In this document: positions 40,101 to 46,613 of the stretch, one piece after another
Layout: every line of letters begins with the position of its first letter
Numbering within the stretch: position 1 is the stretch's first letter
Source: Pseudomonadota bacterium
GTDB lineage: Bacteria > Myxococcota_A > Polyangia > Polyangiales > Polyangiaceae
NCBI GenBank assembly: GCA_023431345.1
Contig: JAEYWK010000045.1
Coordinates: forward strand, 1 to 64,000
Direction of reading: 5' to 3'
Length of the DNA: 64,000 nucleotides
Program-made: the position numbers and the translations under genes
Notes under the pieces: model-generated
The model's database searches: none
What the model was told of the DNA's origin: nothing
What the model saw: only the letters and a program-made list of their open reading frames with translations

Positions 40101-40704
40101 CTGTCTACGCCACGTTCGGCTGCTCCTGCCCGAGCCGAGCCTGCTCGCGCCGGGTCCCGAGCGCGCGGTCGCCGGCGGCAACGTCGAGACCTCGCAGCGG
40201 GTGGTGGATCTGCTGCTCGGCGCCGCCGGGTTGCTCGCGGCGAGTCAGGGCACGATGAACAATTTGTCGTTCGGCGACGGCAGCTACGGCTACTACGAAA
40301 CGGTCGCCGGCGGCGCCGGAGCCGGGCGCAGCTTCGACGGAGCGGACGCCGTGCACACGCACATGACGAACACCCGCATCACCGACGCCGAGGTGCTGGA
40401 GCGACGCTTCCCGGTGCGGGTGCTCGAGCACGCCGTGCGCGCGGGCTCGGGCGGTAAGGGGCGCTACTCCGGCGGAGACGGCGTACGGCGCTCGCTGCAG
40501 TTCCTGGCTCCGGCACGGGTTTCCGTGCTCTCCGAGCGCCGCGTTGCGGCGCCGTTCGGCTTGGCCGGTGGTGAACCTGGAGCGCGCGGACAGAATCTAC
40601 TCAATGGCGCGGAGCTGCCCGGCGCGACCACGTTCGACGTCGAGGCGCACGACGTGCTCACGCTGCTCACGCCGGGCGGCGGCGGTTACGGCCCCGCAAG
40701 CTGA
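37126..40704 (+). CDS. Fused hydantoinase/5-oxoprolinase (HyuA-HyuB type)
   Basis: 1192 aa, the length of single-chain oxoprolinases. Residues 1-~690 are the ATP-grasping HyuA-like half (VDRGGTFTDCIAKD, LGTTLGTNALLERRGARSALVVTRGFGDLL, MQSSGGL, GFDMGGTSTDVA, GGAAGQHACALARELG). Residues ~695-1192 are the HyuB-like half (NRFMSIAEQMGRTLRQTAMSVNIRERLDFSC, NDPNLGGSHLPDVT, RGHHADVGG). Members open 5-oxoproline to glutamate using ATP, or cleave hydantoins; the fusion favours a 5-oxoprolinase-like role. Only four bases separate its stop from the convergent neighbour's stop. Confidence 0.9.
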   Translation: MAEPRLQFFVDRGGTFTDCIAKDPRTGALTVVKVPTSDDAPLVGIRRLLGLTADAPIPPCEVRLGTTLGTNALLERRGARSALVVTRGFGDLLRLGDQARPSLFSLRIETPRPLPELVVEVDARLDARGTVLARAALPQLKSELAAIRERGIDSLGISILNDYRDGVLEAELAQAARELGFGHVVTGREVAPSIGYLARTSTVALDAYLTPLLQRYLAELRAALPGSRLLLMQSSGGLCDAERFRGAASVLSGPAGGAEACAAVARAATSSHAVGFDMGGTSTDVAHIRAGARAERDAEREVAGVRIASPMVAVHTVAAGGGSICRWDGERLRVGPESVGAVPGPLCYGHPEARELSLSDVNLALGRLLADRFPLPLDEQRALTHLSRLAAQLRASGHHYAPLDVAEGFFRIANANMAQAIREATVARGYDLREHALIAIGGAAGQHACALARELGIGEVLFHPQAGVLSAWGIGISGLTWDGRHDAAGAPLTAETLEALAPRIERLRAEGVRSLERDGASGDELEVTAALGVRYSGTETALSVELPASVAAVRARFEAQFEQLFGYTHEGRALEIADVRVSVQEAAREFAAGAARSSDAAFVPERAPAALRQGRLYRAGAWLEEVPVLAREDLVPGMVVRGPAIVAEPTGTIVIEPGFRLSAETSGLLRLVVTETNDAPAEARARSAQADPVLLEIYANRFMSIAEQMGRTLRQTAMSVNIRERLDFSCAVFDAAGGLIANAPHIPVHLGAMSESVKAVLAAHPQLEPGDVFATNDPNLGGSHLPDVTVIAPVHDEHGTLRFFSAARGHHADVGGIAPGSMPAFSRTLAEEGVVFSAARVGRAGTLDTELLRRSFLAPPLPARRFSENLADLSAQLAAVRTGASLLLELTRQRGVGEVERYMGFVQDNAASEVLRALTTLQPGRHVFRDALDDGTPLVVSLDASPSALVVDFTGTGGEHSGNLNAPRAVTLACVLYFLRVLVGKPIPLNSGCLRHVRLLLPEPSLLAPGPERAVAGGNVETSQRVVDLLLGAAGLLAASQGTMNNLSFGDGSYGYYETVAGGAGAGRSFDGADAVHTHMTNTRITDAEVLERRFPVRVLEHAVRAGSGGKGRYSGGDGVRRSLQFLAPARVSVLSERRVAAPFGLAGGEPGARGQNLLNGAELPGATTFDVEAHDVLTLLTPGGGGYGPAS

Positions 40705-40707
40705 CGT

Positions 40708-41742
40708 TCACGGCTTGGCGGCTTCGTCCGGAGCGATGCGCTCGCGGACGGCCAGCGCTAGCGAGCAGCTGTTGGCTTGACGCACTTGCGCCGCCTGCGT
40801 TTGAGCGCTCAACGCCCCCTGCTTGCCCATCGCCACCACGTCGGTCGACGCCTGCACGCGCAGCCGCAGCAGCGGCGTCTTCGTGGCGATGTCCCAGATC
40901 CCGATGCGGGCGAAATGGGGGAGGCGCTGCACGCGCTCTTCCGCGGTCTCGCCGTCTTCGGGCTTCGGCTCCGTGAAGCCGACCTCCGGATCTTCGTCGA
41001 TGACAGCCGTGAAGAAGCGCGCCTTGTTCATGATCTCGACCGCGACCGGCACGTCGTGCTTGGCGACGCTGTCGAGCTCGCGATCGTAGGCGTCCACGGC
41101 GAGCTCGTTGCTCGTCGCGTGGACGTCGCTCGTCCAGTCGTTCGACAGCACGCGAAGCGCGCGGTAAGCGAGCCTCAAGTTGTAGGGGCGCGGCGGCTGC
41201 GCGCACACGTTCCACTCGTTACAGAGCTGGCCCGGCTGGCAGTCGGCCGTCACGCGGCACGCCGTACCCTCGGTGGGCAGCGGCGTTGGCCTCACGAACA
41301 AGCAAGACGTGAAGCCGTCGAGCAAGGACGTCTGCGCCGCTTTGCGGATCTGGGCGGGCGTCTGGGTGTTGGCGCGGCGCAAGCGCAGATAAACGCCGGG
41401 CGCTTGCCGCAGGTCCGCCAGCGCCTGGGGTGACGCCGCGAAGTCCGCCGGCCCATCGGCGGAGAGCTCACGCACCCAGCCTTCGACCTGCTCGCGAAAC
41501 GGCTGAATCTTCGGCCCGAGCGCGACGGCCACCGCGCGCTGCTTGGCCATCACCTCGCTCTTACGAGCTTCGAGCCTGCCCTGGGCCACGCGCCAATAGA
41601 TGACGCCGAAGGCCGCCATGCCGATCAGCACCCACAACCAAAAGTGGGGCGGCATGGCACGAAAAGCGACCTTCCCATAAACCAACGCGCGCCGACGTTC
41701 GGCGCGCGCTTGGTTCAGTGAAGGGAGCCCGCGCTCCCGCAT
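40708..41742 (-). CDS. Single-TM periplasmic protein, fourth gene of a TolQ-TolR-TolR operon
   Basis: 344 aa, not recognised. A basic N-terminus, then one TM helix (about 33-51, FWLWVLIGMAAFGVIYWRV), a helical stretch and a large periplasmic domain. It holds a small Cys motif, CRVTADCQPGQLCNEWNVC, of a kind frequent in myxobacterial exported proteins. The ATG at 41742 has GAGGA about eight bases upstream and starts 10 bases after the stop of the second ExbD/TolR gene, so it is clearly co-transcribed with the motor genes. A role as effector or linker of the motor, like TolA/TonB in position, is an inference; there is no TonB-like C-terminal domain that I can see. Confidence 0.72.
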   Translation of the reverse strand: MRERGLPSLNQARAERRRALVYGKVAFRAMPPHFWLWVLIGMAAFGVIYWRVAQGRLEARKSEVMAKQRAVAVALGPKIQPFREQVEGWVRELSADGPADFAASPQALADLRQAPGVYLRLRRANTQTPAQIRKAAQTSLLDGFTSCLFVRPTPLPTEGTACRVTADCQPGQLCNEWNVCAQPPRPYNLRLAYRALRVLSNDWTSDVHATSNELAVDAYDRELDSVAKHDVPVAVEIMNKARFFTAVIDEDPEVGFTEPKPEDGETAEERVQRLPHFARIGIWDIATKTPLLRLRVQASTDVVAMGKQGALSAQTQAAQVRQANSCSLALAVRERIAPDEAAKP

Positions 41743-41752
41743 GGATGATTCC

Positions 41753-42325
41753 TCAGCCGTCCTGCTTGCCGAGGCGCCCGACCATGAAGCTCACGTTCGG
41801 GTAACCGGCAAACGCCGCGGTCTGGAAGACGCTCTTGACGACGAGCGCTTCGACCTTGCGATCGACCTGCAACACGACGACACCACCGAACTCCTTACCG
41901 GGGTTCAGCTGCTTCCACAGCTCGCGCTTGTTCTTGAGCACGTTGAAGAGCTCGTCGACGCGCTGCATGCGGTTCGCTTCGACGATGGCGCGGGTGTTAC
42001 CGGCGGCCGTCCCATCGACCAAGATCTGCGTGCCGGTGATGGCGACCATCGGCGCGTCCGTCATGTCCATGACGTTCTCGGCGTTGGGCAGCTTCACGTT
42101 CTTGTCGATCGGCAGCTCACCGCTGGCCGAGAAGCTCGCCAGCAAGAAGAGCACGATGCAGAGCAAGAAGTCGATGAAGGGGATGAGCGGGATCTCCTGG
42201 TTCACGGAGCGACCACCACCGCCCGCGACCTTCTTGCGGACGAAGGGCAGCGGCACGTGGTGAAGGAGACGCCGTCCAGGAACGGAAATCGGCTGATGAA
42301 ACCTGCTGAGCGCTTTGTCCGACAT
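41753..42325 (-). CDS. ExbD/TolR family biopolymer transport protein (second)
   Basis: 190 aa from the ATG at 42325, two bases after the stop of the preceding gene; a longer start would run into that gene. A basic N-terminus and one TM helix with the essential proton-pathway Asp (IPLIPFIDFLLCIVLFLLAS), then a periplasmic domain ending FAGYPNVSFMVGRLGKQ, the usual ExbD C-terminal strand. It would form the ion-conducting core with the upstream TolQ-like protein and its sister TolR. Confidence 0.85.
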   Translation of the reverse strand: MSDKALSRFHQPISVPGRRLLHHVPLPFVRKKVAGGGGRSVNQEIPLIPFIDFLLCIVLFLLASFSASGELPIDKNVKLPNAENVMDMTDAPMVAITGTQILVDGTAAGNTRAIVEANRMQRVDELFNVLKNKRELWKQLNPGKEFGGVVVLQVDRKVEALVVKSVFQTAAFAGYPNVSFMVGRLGKQDG

Positions 42326-42327
42326 GG

Positions 42328-42900
42328 TCAGTTCACCGAGAACGTCACGTTGAAGCCGGGGACCTTCGTGGTCTTGCCACGCTCGCACACGGAGCAGTCA
42401 CGCTTGGGCGTGTAGATGGCGTCGATGACGGCAATCACGTCCGCGAACGGAGTGCTGTTGTCAGTGTGCAGCACGGCCTGGTCGACCTTTTTGTCGTCTT
42501 TGAGATCACCGCGATGAGCGCCGTTCTGCGTCCACTCCTCGGTGATCTTCTTGGCTAGGTCGGGGTAACGAACGTCACCCTCGTTGCCGACGGGGACCTT
42601 CTTGCGCTCGACGTCGATGGTGTTGACGACGGTGTTCCCTTCCTTCCAGATCAGCTGGAATTTGGTGTCACCCTTCATCTCGACGTGGAGCTGCTTCTCC
42701 TTCTTGATCTCCTCCGGCGGCTCATCCTTGGGTGGACCGGGGACGCGGGCGTCGGCGTTGATGCGCGCCATCTGCGACCACACGGCCGTCACCAACAAGA
42801 AGGCCACTAGGCACAAGAGGAAGTCGATGAACGGGATCAACGGGATGTCGTGATTGGTAGCCCGTTTTCCACCATGGCCGCCGACGTCAATACCTGCCAT
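42328..42900 (-). CDS. ExbD/TolR family biopolymer transport protein (first)
   Basis: 190 aa. A short cytoplasmic N-terminus and a TM helix with the conserved Asp (IPLIPFIDFLLCLVAFLLVT). The periplasmic domain is longer and more charged than in typical ExbD and has a CSVCERGKTT motif (a Cys pair) before the final strand PGFNVTFSVN. It lies 91 bases behind the TolQ-like gene. The two TolR-type paralogs in this operon share the TM motif but differ elsewhere, suggesting a hetero-oligomer. Confidence 0.85.
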   Translation of the reverse strand: MAGIDVGGHGGKRATNHDIPLIPFIDFLLCLVAFLLVTAVWSQMARINADARVPGPPKDEPPEEIKKEKQLHVEMKGDTKFQLIWKEGNTVVNTIDVERKKVPVGNEGDVRYPDLAKKITEEWTQNGAHRGDLKDDKKVDQAVLHTDNSTPFADVIAVIDAIYTPKRDCSVCERGKTTKVPGFNVTFSVN

Positions 42901-42991
42901 TTTTCGCTCGCTTCCTTACTACCCTACGCTACGCGGGCGCACAGCAAAGGGCCGGTTCCGCTGGGGGCCGGCCCAAGCCATGCGCACCTCT

Positions 42992-43645
42992 TCAGCCTTC
43001 GAGACCCTGCAGGTTGACCTTCTGGCGGTTGGCAACCACCAGGTTGAGGACCTGCACCGACGCCTCGTTGATGTCGTCTTCCATCGTCTGCGTCTTGCCG
43101 TTCAGGAACGCGAAGCCCATCAGCGCCGTGATCGCCGAGAGCAGGCCGAACGCGGTGCAGACCATGGCCTCCGAGATGCCTTGCGCCAAGATGCGGGCCT
43201 TCTGGCTCGGATCGACGGACTCGCCACCGACCGCGCCGAACGCCTTGATCAGACCAAGGATGGTGCCGAACAGACCGCAGAGCATCGCCAAGTTCGCGAA
43301 CAGCGCCAAAAAGCCCGTGCGCTTCGAGATCTTCGGCATCTCACGGAGAGCGGCCTCATCCATCGCGGCTTGCACTTCCTCGTCGGGGCGGTTCACCTTG
43401 ACCAGGCCAGCCTGAACGATGCGCGCCAGCGGTGCGTTCGCGGCCGAACACATCTTGACGGCCTTGGCAATGTCACCGGCGAGGATGCACTTCTGCATGG
43501 TAGCCAGGAACACGTCCTTGTTGATGGAAGCCCCGAACAGGAACACCGAACGCTCGGCGATCACCGCGATGGAGCAAACCAACCAAAACAGGATGAGCCA
43601 CATCGCCCATCCGCCTTCCTCGAACGTATGCCACAAACCCGACAT
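42992..43645 (-). CDS. MotA/TolQ/ExbB proton channel family protein
   Basis: 217 aa with three TM helices (about 13-32, 110-135, 150-180) in the ExbB/TolQ pattern. Signature stretches are the TGFLALFANLAMLCGLFGTI segment and GISEAMVCTAFGLLSAITAL with the conserved Thr. It forms the stator channel driven by proton motive force with ExbD/TolR partners. It is the first gene of a four-gene minus-strand operon and is divergent from a second TolQ-type operon 770 bp away. Confidence 0.9.
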   Translation of the reverse strand: MSGLWHTFEEGGWAMWLILFWLVCSIAVIAERSVFLFGASINKDVFLATMQKCILAGDIAKAVKMCSAANAPLARIVQAGLVKVNRPDEEVQAAMDEAALREMPKISKRTGFLALFANLAMLCGLFGTILGLIKAFGAVGGESVDPSQKARILAQGISEAMVCTAFGLLSAITALMGFAFLNGKTQTMEDDINEASVQVLNLVVANRQKVNLQGLEG

Positions 43646-44415
43646 TTTTCCGTTTTCCTTCCCGACTGATGCTTAGTTGGATGCCCCGGGGCTCGGCCGA
43701 GAGAAACCGATTTCCTTCGAGGTGTGCTTCTGAAGTGCCGCTTTCGGTCGCGGTGTATTGCCGCCTGCTGGCCAGCGGGAGGGCCCGCAGTACGAACAGC
43801 GGCTCCGCACTACAAGACCGGAGACCGAATGCGGGGCATCTTGCTAAACTGGAACCCCGCCAGTCAAGAGAGATTGGATTTTATGAAGCTGTTCGCCTAC
43901 CGCCAGAAAATTTCGCGGAAGCGCTGACTGAGGTGGGGCGGAGACTTACAGCACCCCTGGTTTCGGCTCCGGGGCGTCGCTTCTCGAGAGGAGACCACAG
44001 GAAGGGGGGAAGAATGGAAGGGACTCGCTGGCAGCGCGGGTCTCCGCCACCCACCTCGGCCTCCCCCCACGCGCGGAGCGGGCGACATCCTGAGGGGCCG
44101 TCGGGCTCACGTTCACGGACGCGCTCGACAGCGCTCCCCTCTCCTGCTGACTGCTGACCCGGACGGCTAACGAAGCGCTTATCAAAGCCGCTCTCGGCCC
44201 CGGGTTCGGCGCGTGTGCGAGGCCTTTAGCGATTCGAGCAAAGGGCCGTACCGGCGCGCGCGCTGCGGACGAAGACGCGAAAACGCTGGGATTAACGTGT
44301 ACTTGTAAAACTCGTTTTTCGCCGGCTATAGTCCTCGGCTCAGTGGTGATCGAGCGCCAAGTTTCAACGCTCGCCACGACCATCAGCACCCAAAGCAACA
44401 GAAGGGACTTGGGGT
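43646..44415. other. 770-bp intergenic region between divergent TolQ operons
   Basis: No convincing gene. A 32-codon frame at about 43829-43927 and longer frames on either strand lack ribosome sites and codon bias. The part from about 43830 to 43920 is visibly A+T-richer than its surroundings. The right end holds a promoter-like site at 44303-44332. Its size suggests separate regulation of the two motor clusters. Confidence 0.6.
44303..44332 (+). promoter_or_regulatory. Sigma-70-like promoter of the second TolQ operon
   Basis: TTGTAA and TATAGT separated by 18 bases in a local A+T-rich stretch, 84 bases before the ATG of the TolQ-like gene. It is one of the better promoter matches in the window. 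Confidence 0.5.
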
Positions 44416-45087
44416 ATGCATCTCCTGCTTCTAGCGGCCGAAGGCGGAAACAGCCAACTCGTCGAGGCGTTCAAACACAATCCGACCTTCATGGTCTTGA
44501 ATCTGTGCACGTCCGCAATCGTGCTCACGATCGTGATCGAGCGATTTGCCTTTCAGATGACTCGTTACCGCGTCAACTCCAAGGAGTTTTTCGCGCAAGT
44601 GAAAAAGCTGGTGTCCGCGGGCAACATCGATCGCGCCATCAAGCTCTGTGAGGCTGACGATTACCCCATCTTGCAGCTGGTGAAGGCTGGCCTGACCCAC
44701 GCCAACAAGGGTCCGGACGAGATTGACGCATCGCTCAGCGAGAAGCTGTCGGAGCTCAAGCCTCAATCTGAGAAACGCATCGGCGCTCTTTGGTCGCTCG
44801 CCAACATCGCGACGCTCATCGGTCTGCTCGGCACCGTGTCCGGTCTCATCGCCACGTTCGGCGCCATCGCGGCCCCCGGCCTCAGCCAGTCCGACAAGCA
44901 GCGCATGCTGTCGAACGGCATCGCTGAAGCCATGTACAACACCGCGCTCGGCTTGGGCATCGCGGTGTTCTGCATGATCGCGCACATCATCTTGCACACG
45001 CGGGCCAAAACGATTCAGCACGACTTGGAGGCCACCATGGAGCGCACCTTCAACATGCTGACCATCTCCAAGTCCGGACAGTACTGA
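44416..45087 (+). CDS. MotA/TolQ/ExbB proton channel family protein
   Basis: 223 aa, three TM helices in ExbB/TolQ order, with GALWSLANIATLIGLLGTVSGLIATF and GIAEAMYNTALGLGIAVFCM. The first TM is preceded by a short N-terminal stretch. GACTTGGGGT precedes the ATG rather than a strong ribosome site. It heads a TolQ-TolR-TolR cluster of the same composition as the Myxococcus AglR-AglQ-AglS gliding motor, but Agl identity cannot be claimed by eye. Confidence 0.9.
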   Translation: MHLLLLAAEGGNSQLVEAFKHNPTFMVLNLCTSAIVLTIVIERFAFQMTRYRVNSKEFFAQVKKLVSAGNIDRAIKLCEADDYPILQLVKAGLTHANKGPDEIDASLSEKLSELKPQSEKRIGALWSLANIATLIGLLGTVSGLIATFGAIAAPGLSQSDKQRMLSNGIAEAMYNTALGLGIAVFCMIAHIILHTRAKTIQHDLEATMERTFNMLTISKSGQY

Positions 45088-45104
45088 GAGCCGGTTGAGG
45101 AACC

Positions 45105-45653
45105 ATGTCTCTCAGTGCAGCGCAGCGCAGCAAGATCCGCCGCCTGAGTCAGCCGAAGGAGCTTTCTCCTGACGAGGAGGGCGGCGAGCTCAACATCGTT
45201 CCATTCCTCGACATCGTCGTGAACATCCTCATCTTCGTGCTCGCTACGGTGGCGGTCACCTTCACCGCCTCCATCGAGACGAATCCGCCCGCCAACAAGG
45301 GGACGGGCGTGCGCGCCGAGGTTCCGACGCAGGCGTTGAACCTGACCGTGCTCGTCACCGGCGAGGGGATGTCGCTCAAGGCCTCCGGCGGCAACATCGC
45401 TCCCGGATGCGATTCCGTCGGCGCCGGATTGGCGATCCCCAAGTCCAACGGCAGGTACGACTTTGCGGCCCTGACGGCATGCGCCGCAAAGCTCAAGGGC
45501 GCCTCGCCTGACTTCGCTGACGAGACCCAGGCCCTCATCACCGCTAACCCCGGGATAGAGTACCAGGTGGTGATCGCGGTGATGGACGCCCTGCGCATGA
45601 CACCCGCGGGTGACGCTCTGTTCGAAAACATCCAGTTCGGGGTAGCAAAATGA
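45105..45653 (+). CDS. ExbD/TolR family protein
   Basis: 182 aa. Cytoplasmic N-terminus of ~35 charged residues and a TM helix with the conserved Asp (NIVPFLDIVVNILIFVLATV). The periplasmic domain has a Cys pair (APGCDSVGAG and LTACAAK) and a standard final segment (YQVVIAVMDALRMTP then LFENIQFGVAK). It starts 17 bases after the TolQ-like stop with GAGGAA upstream, and its stop overlaps the next start. Confidence 0.88.
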   Translation: MSLSAAQRSKIRRLSQPKELSPDEEGGELNIVPFLDIVVNILIFVLATVAVTFTASIETNPPANKGTGVRAEVPTQALNLTVLVTGEGMSLKASGGNIAPGCDSVGAGLAIPKSNGRYDFAALTACAAKLKGASPDFADETQALITANPGIEYQVVIAVMDALRMTPAGDALFENIQFGVAK

Positions 45654-46279
45654 GCCAACCCACAGGCCCGAGCGGACCAACGGGCGGCGCCCCGCTCCCT
45701 CCCAAGGGCGCGTCGATCGTCACGTTCAAGGCCGAGCTGCGCAAGGCGGTCCGCCGCAACGCGCAGGAGCAGGAGGTGAACTTCCTCAACATCACCGCCA
45801 TGCTCGACATCATGACGATCATCCTCGTCTTCCTCCTGAAGACGCTGGGTGAGTCGAGCGCGGCGGTACCGCAGAGCGACGACCTGCGGCTGCCCGCTTC
45901 GATCATGAAGCAGGCGCCGGCACAAGAGGGCGTGCTCGTCACCATCTCCAAGACCCAAATCTTGGTGGGTGACGCGAAGATCCTCACGCTCCCGGGCCGG
46001 GAGTCGCTGGCGCAAGCGGGCGTCGACGCCCGTTTCAAGCGCAGCGGCCCGAACGATCTGTTCATCGTGCCTCTCGGCAACGCGCTGATGTCCGCGCGCA
46101 AGACCGACGTAGCGGTCCGGCGCGCCAAGGGCCTCGACCCGTCGTCGTCCGAGGCGATCGTCATCGCCGATAAAGGAACGCCCTACCGGCTGCTGATCGA
46201 GGTGCTGTTCACCCTGGGGCAGAGCGAATACGGCAAGTACCACTTGATGGTCATGCAATCGAAGACCCTCGGCGGGTAG
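45650..46279 (+). CDS. ExbD/TolR family protein
   Basis: 209 aa. A Pro/Gly-rich N-terminus of ~25 residues, a basic stretch, a TM helix with the family Asp (NITAMLDIMTIILVFLLKTL) and a periplasmic domain ending KGTPYRLLIEVLFTLGQSEYGKYHLMVMQ. ATGA overlap couples it to the preceding TolR-type gene. A 9-bp GC stem follows the stop. Together the three genes make a complete Q-R-R motor unit. Confidence 0.88.
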   Translation: MSQPTGPSGPTGGAPLPPKGASIVTFKAELRKAVRRNAQEQEVNFLNITAMLDIMTIILVFLLKTLGESSAAVPQSDDLRLPASIMKQAPAQEGVLVTISKTQILVGDAKILTLPGRESLAQAGVDARFKRSGPNDLFIVPLGNALMSARKTDVAVRRAKGLDPSSSEAIVIADKGTPYRLLIEVLFTLGQSEYGKYHLMVMQSKTLGG

Positions 46280-46306
46280 GCCCTCGCCCCCCGCCCCGAC
46301 TTCTCG

Positions 46307-46337
46307 GTGCCCGCGAGCCCCTCGGCTGCGCGGGCAC
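46307..46337 (+). terminator. Terminator-like hairpin after the TolQ-TolR-TolR cluster
   Basis: Perfect 9-bp stem GTGCCCGCG / CGCGGGCAC with a 13-base loop, followed by TGGTCATTTTGG. The T-run is short and displaced, so efficiency is uncertain. Confidence 0.5.
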
Positions 46338-46352
46338 TGGTCATTTTGGCCG

Positions 46353-46384
46353 CCCCACAGAAGCTAGGCCGGCCCCACAGAAGC
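46353..46384. repeat. 12-bp direct repeat at 20-bp period
   Basis: CCCCACAGAAGC occurs at 46353-46364 and 46373-46384, each copy preceded by GGCCG or a near form. The two-helical-turn spacing would suit a protein-binding site upstream of the next gene. Confidence 0.45.
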
Positions 46385-46613
46385 GCTTGCCGCCTGGCCG
46401 GCGCCCGTGGTACGACGCTTGCGTCTCATCGAGGCTAACTCCTAACGGAGTGCCGAGAGCCACCGGTGGCCTACCCACCGGGCGCTGCTCCGCGAAGCCA
46501 GTGATGGTGGGTTGAGACCTGCGGCAATTAGAGGCGCGGTCCACTCACAGGGTCCCTGAGTCGAGCGGTTGGCGGCTGTCCCGCGGGTTAGCGCGCCGTT
46601 GGCCCGAGGGCTC

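Larger units (their letters stand above)
46280..46613. other. 334-bp intergenic region before the pyrophosphatase-like gene
   Basis: Contains a GC hairpin (46307-46337), a 12-bp direct repeat and then several short stems between about 46440 and 46560 (ACTCC/GGAGT, GCCACC/GGTGGC, CCCACC/GGTGGG, CAGGG/CCCTG). The last part looks like it could fold as a structured leader for the downstream gene, but I could not match it to a known riboswitch or small RNA. Confidence 0.45.

Noticed and set aside
43724..43927. Small frame in the gap between TolQ operons (67 codons, inner 32-codon version)
   Set aside because: No ribosome site, mixed codon use and no recognisable sequence; the A+T-rich stretch is better explained as regulatory.
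46440..46560. Possible cobalamin-type riboswitch
   Set aside because: A short GAAGCCAGTGA resembles part of the B12 box, but the GCCACTG core and neighbouring pieces are missing and no B12-related gene follows.
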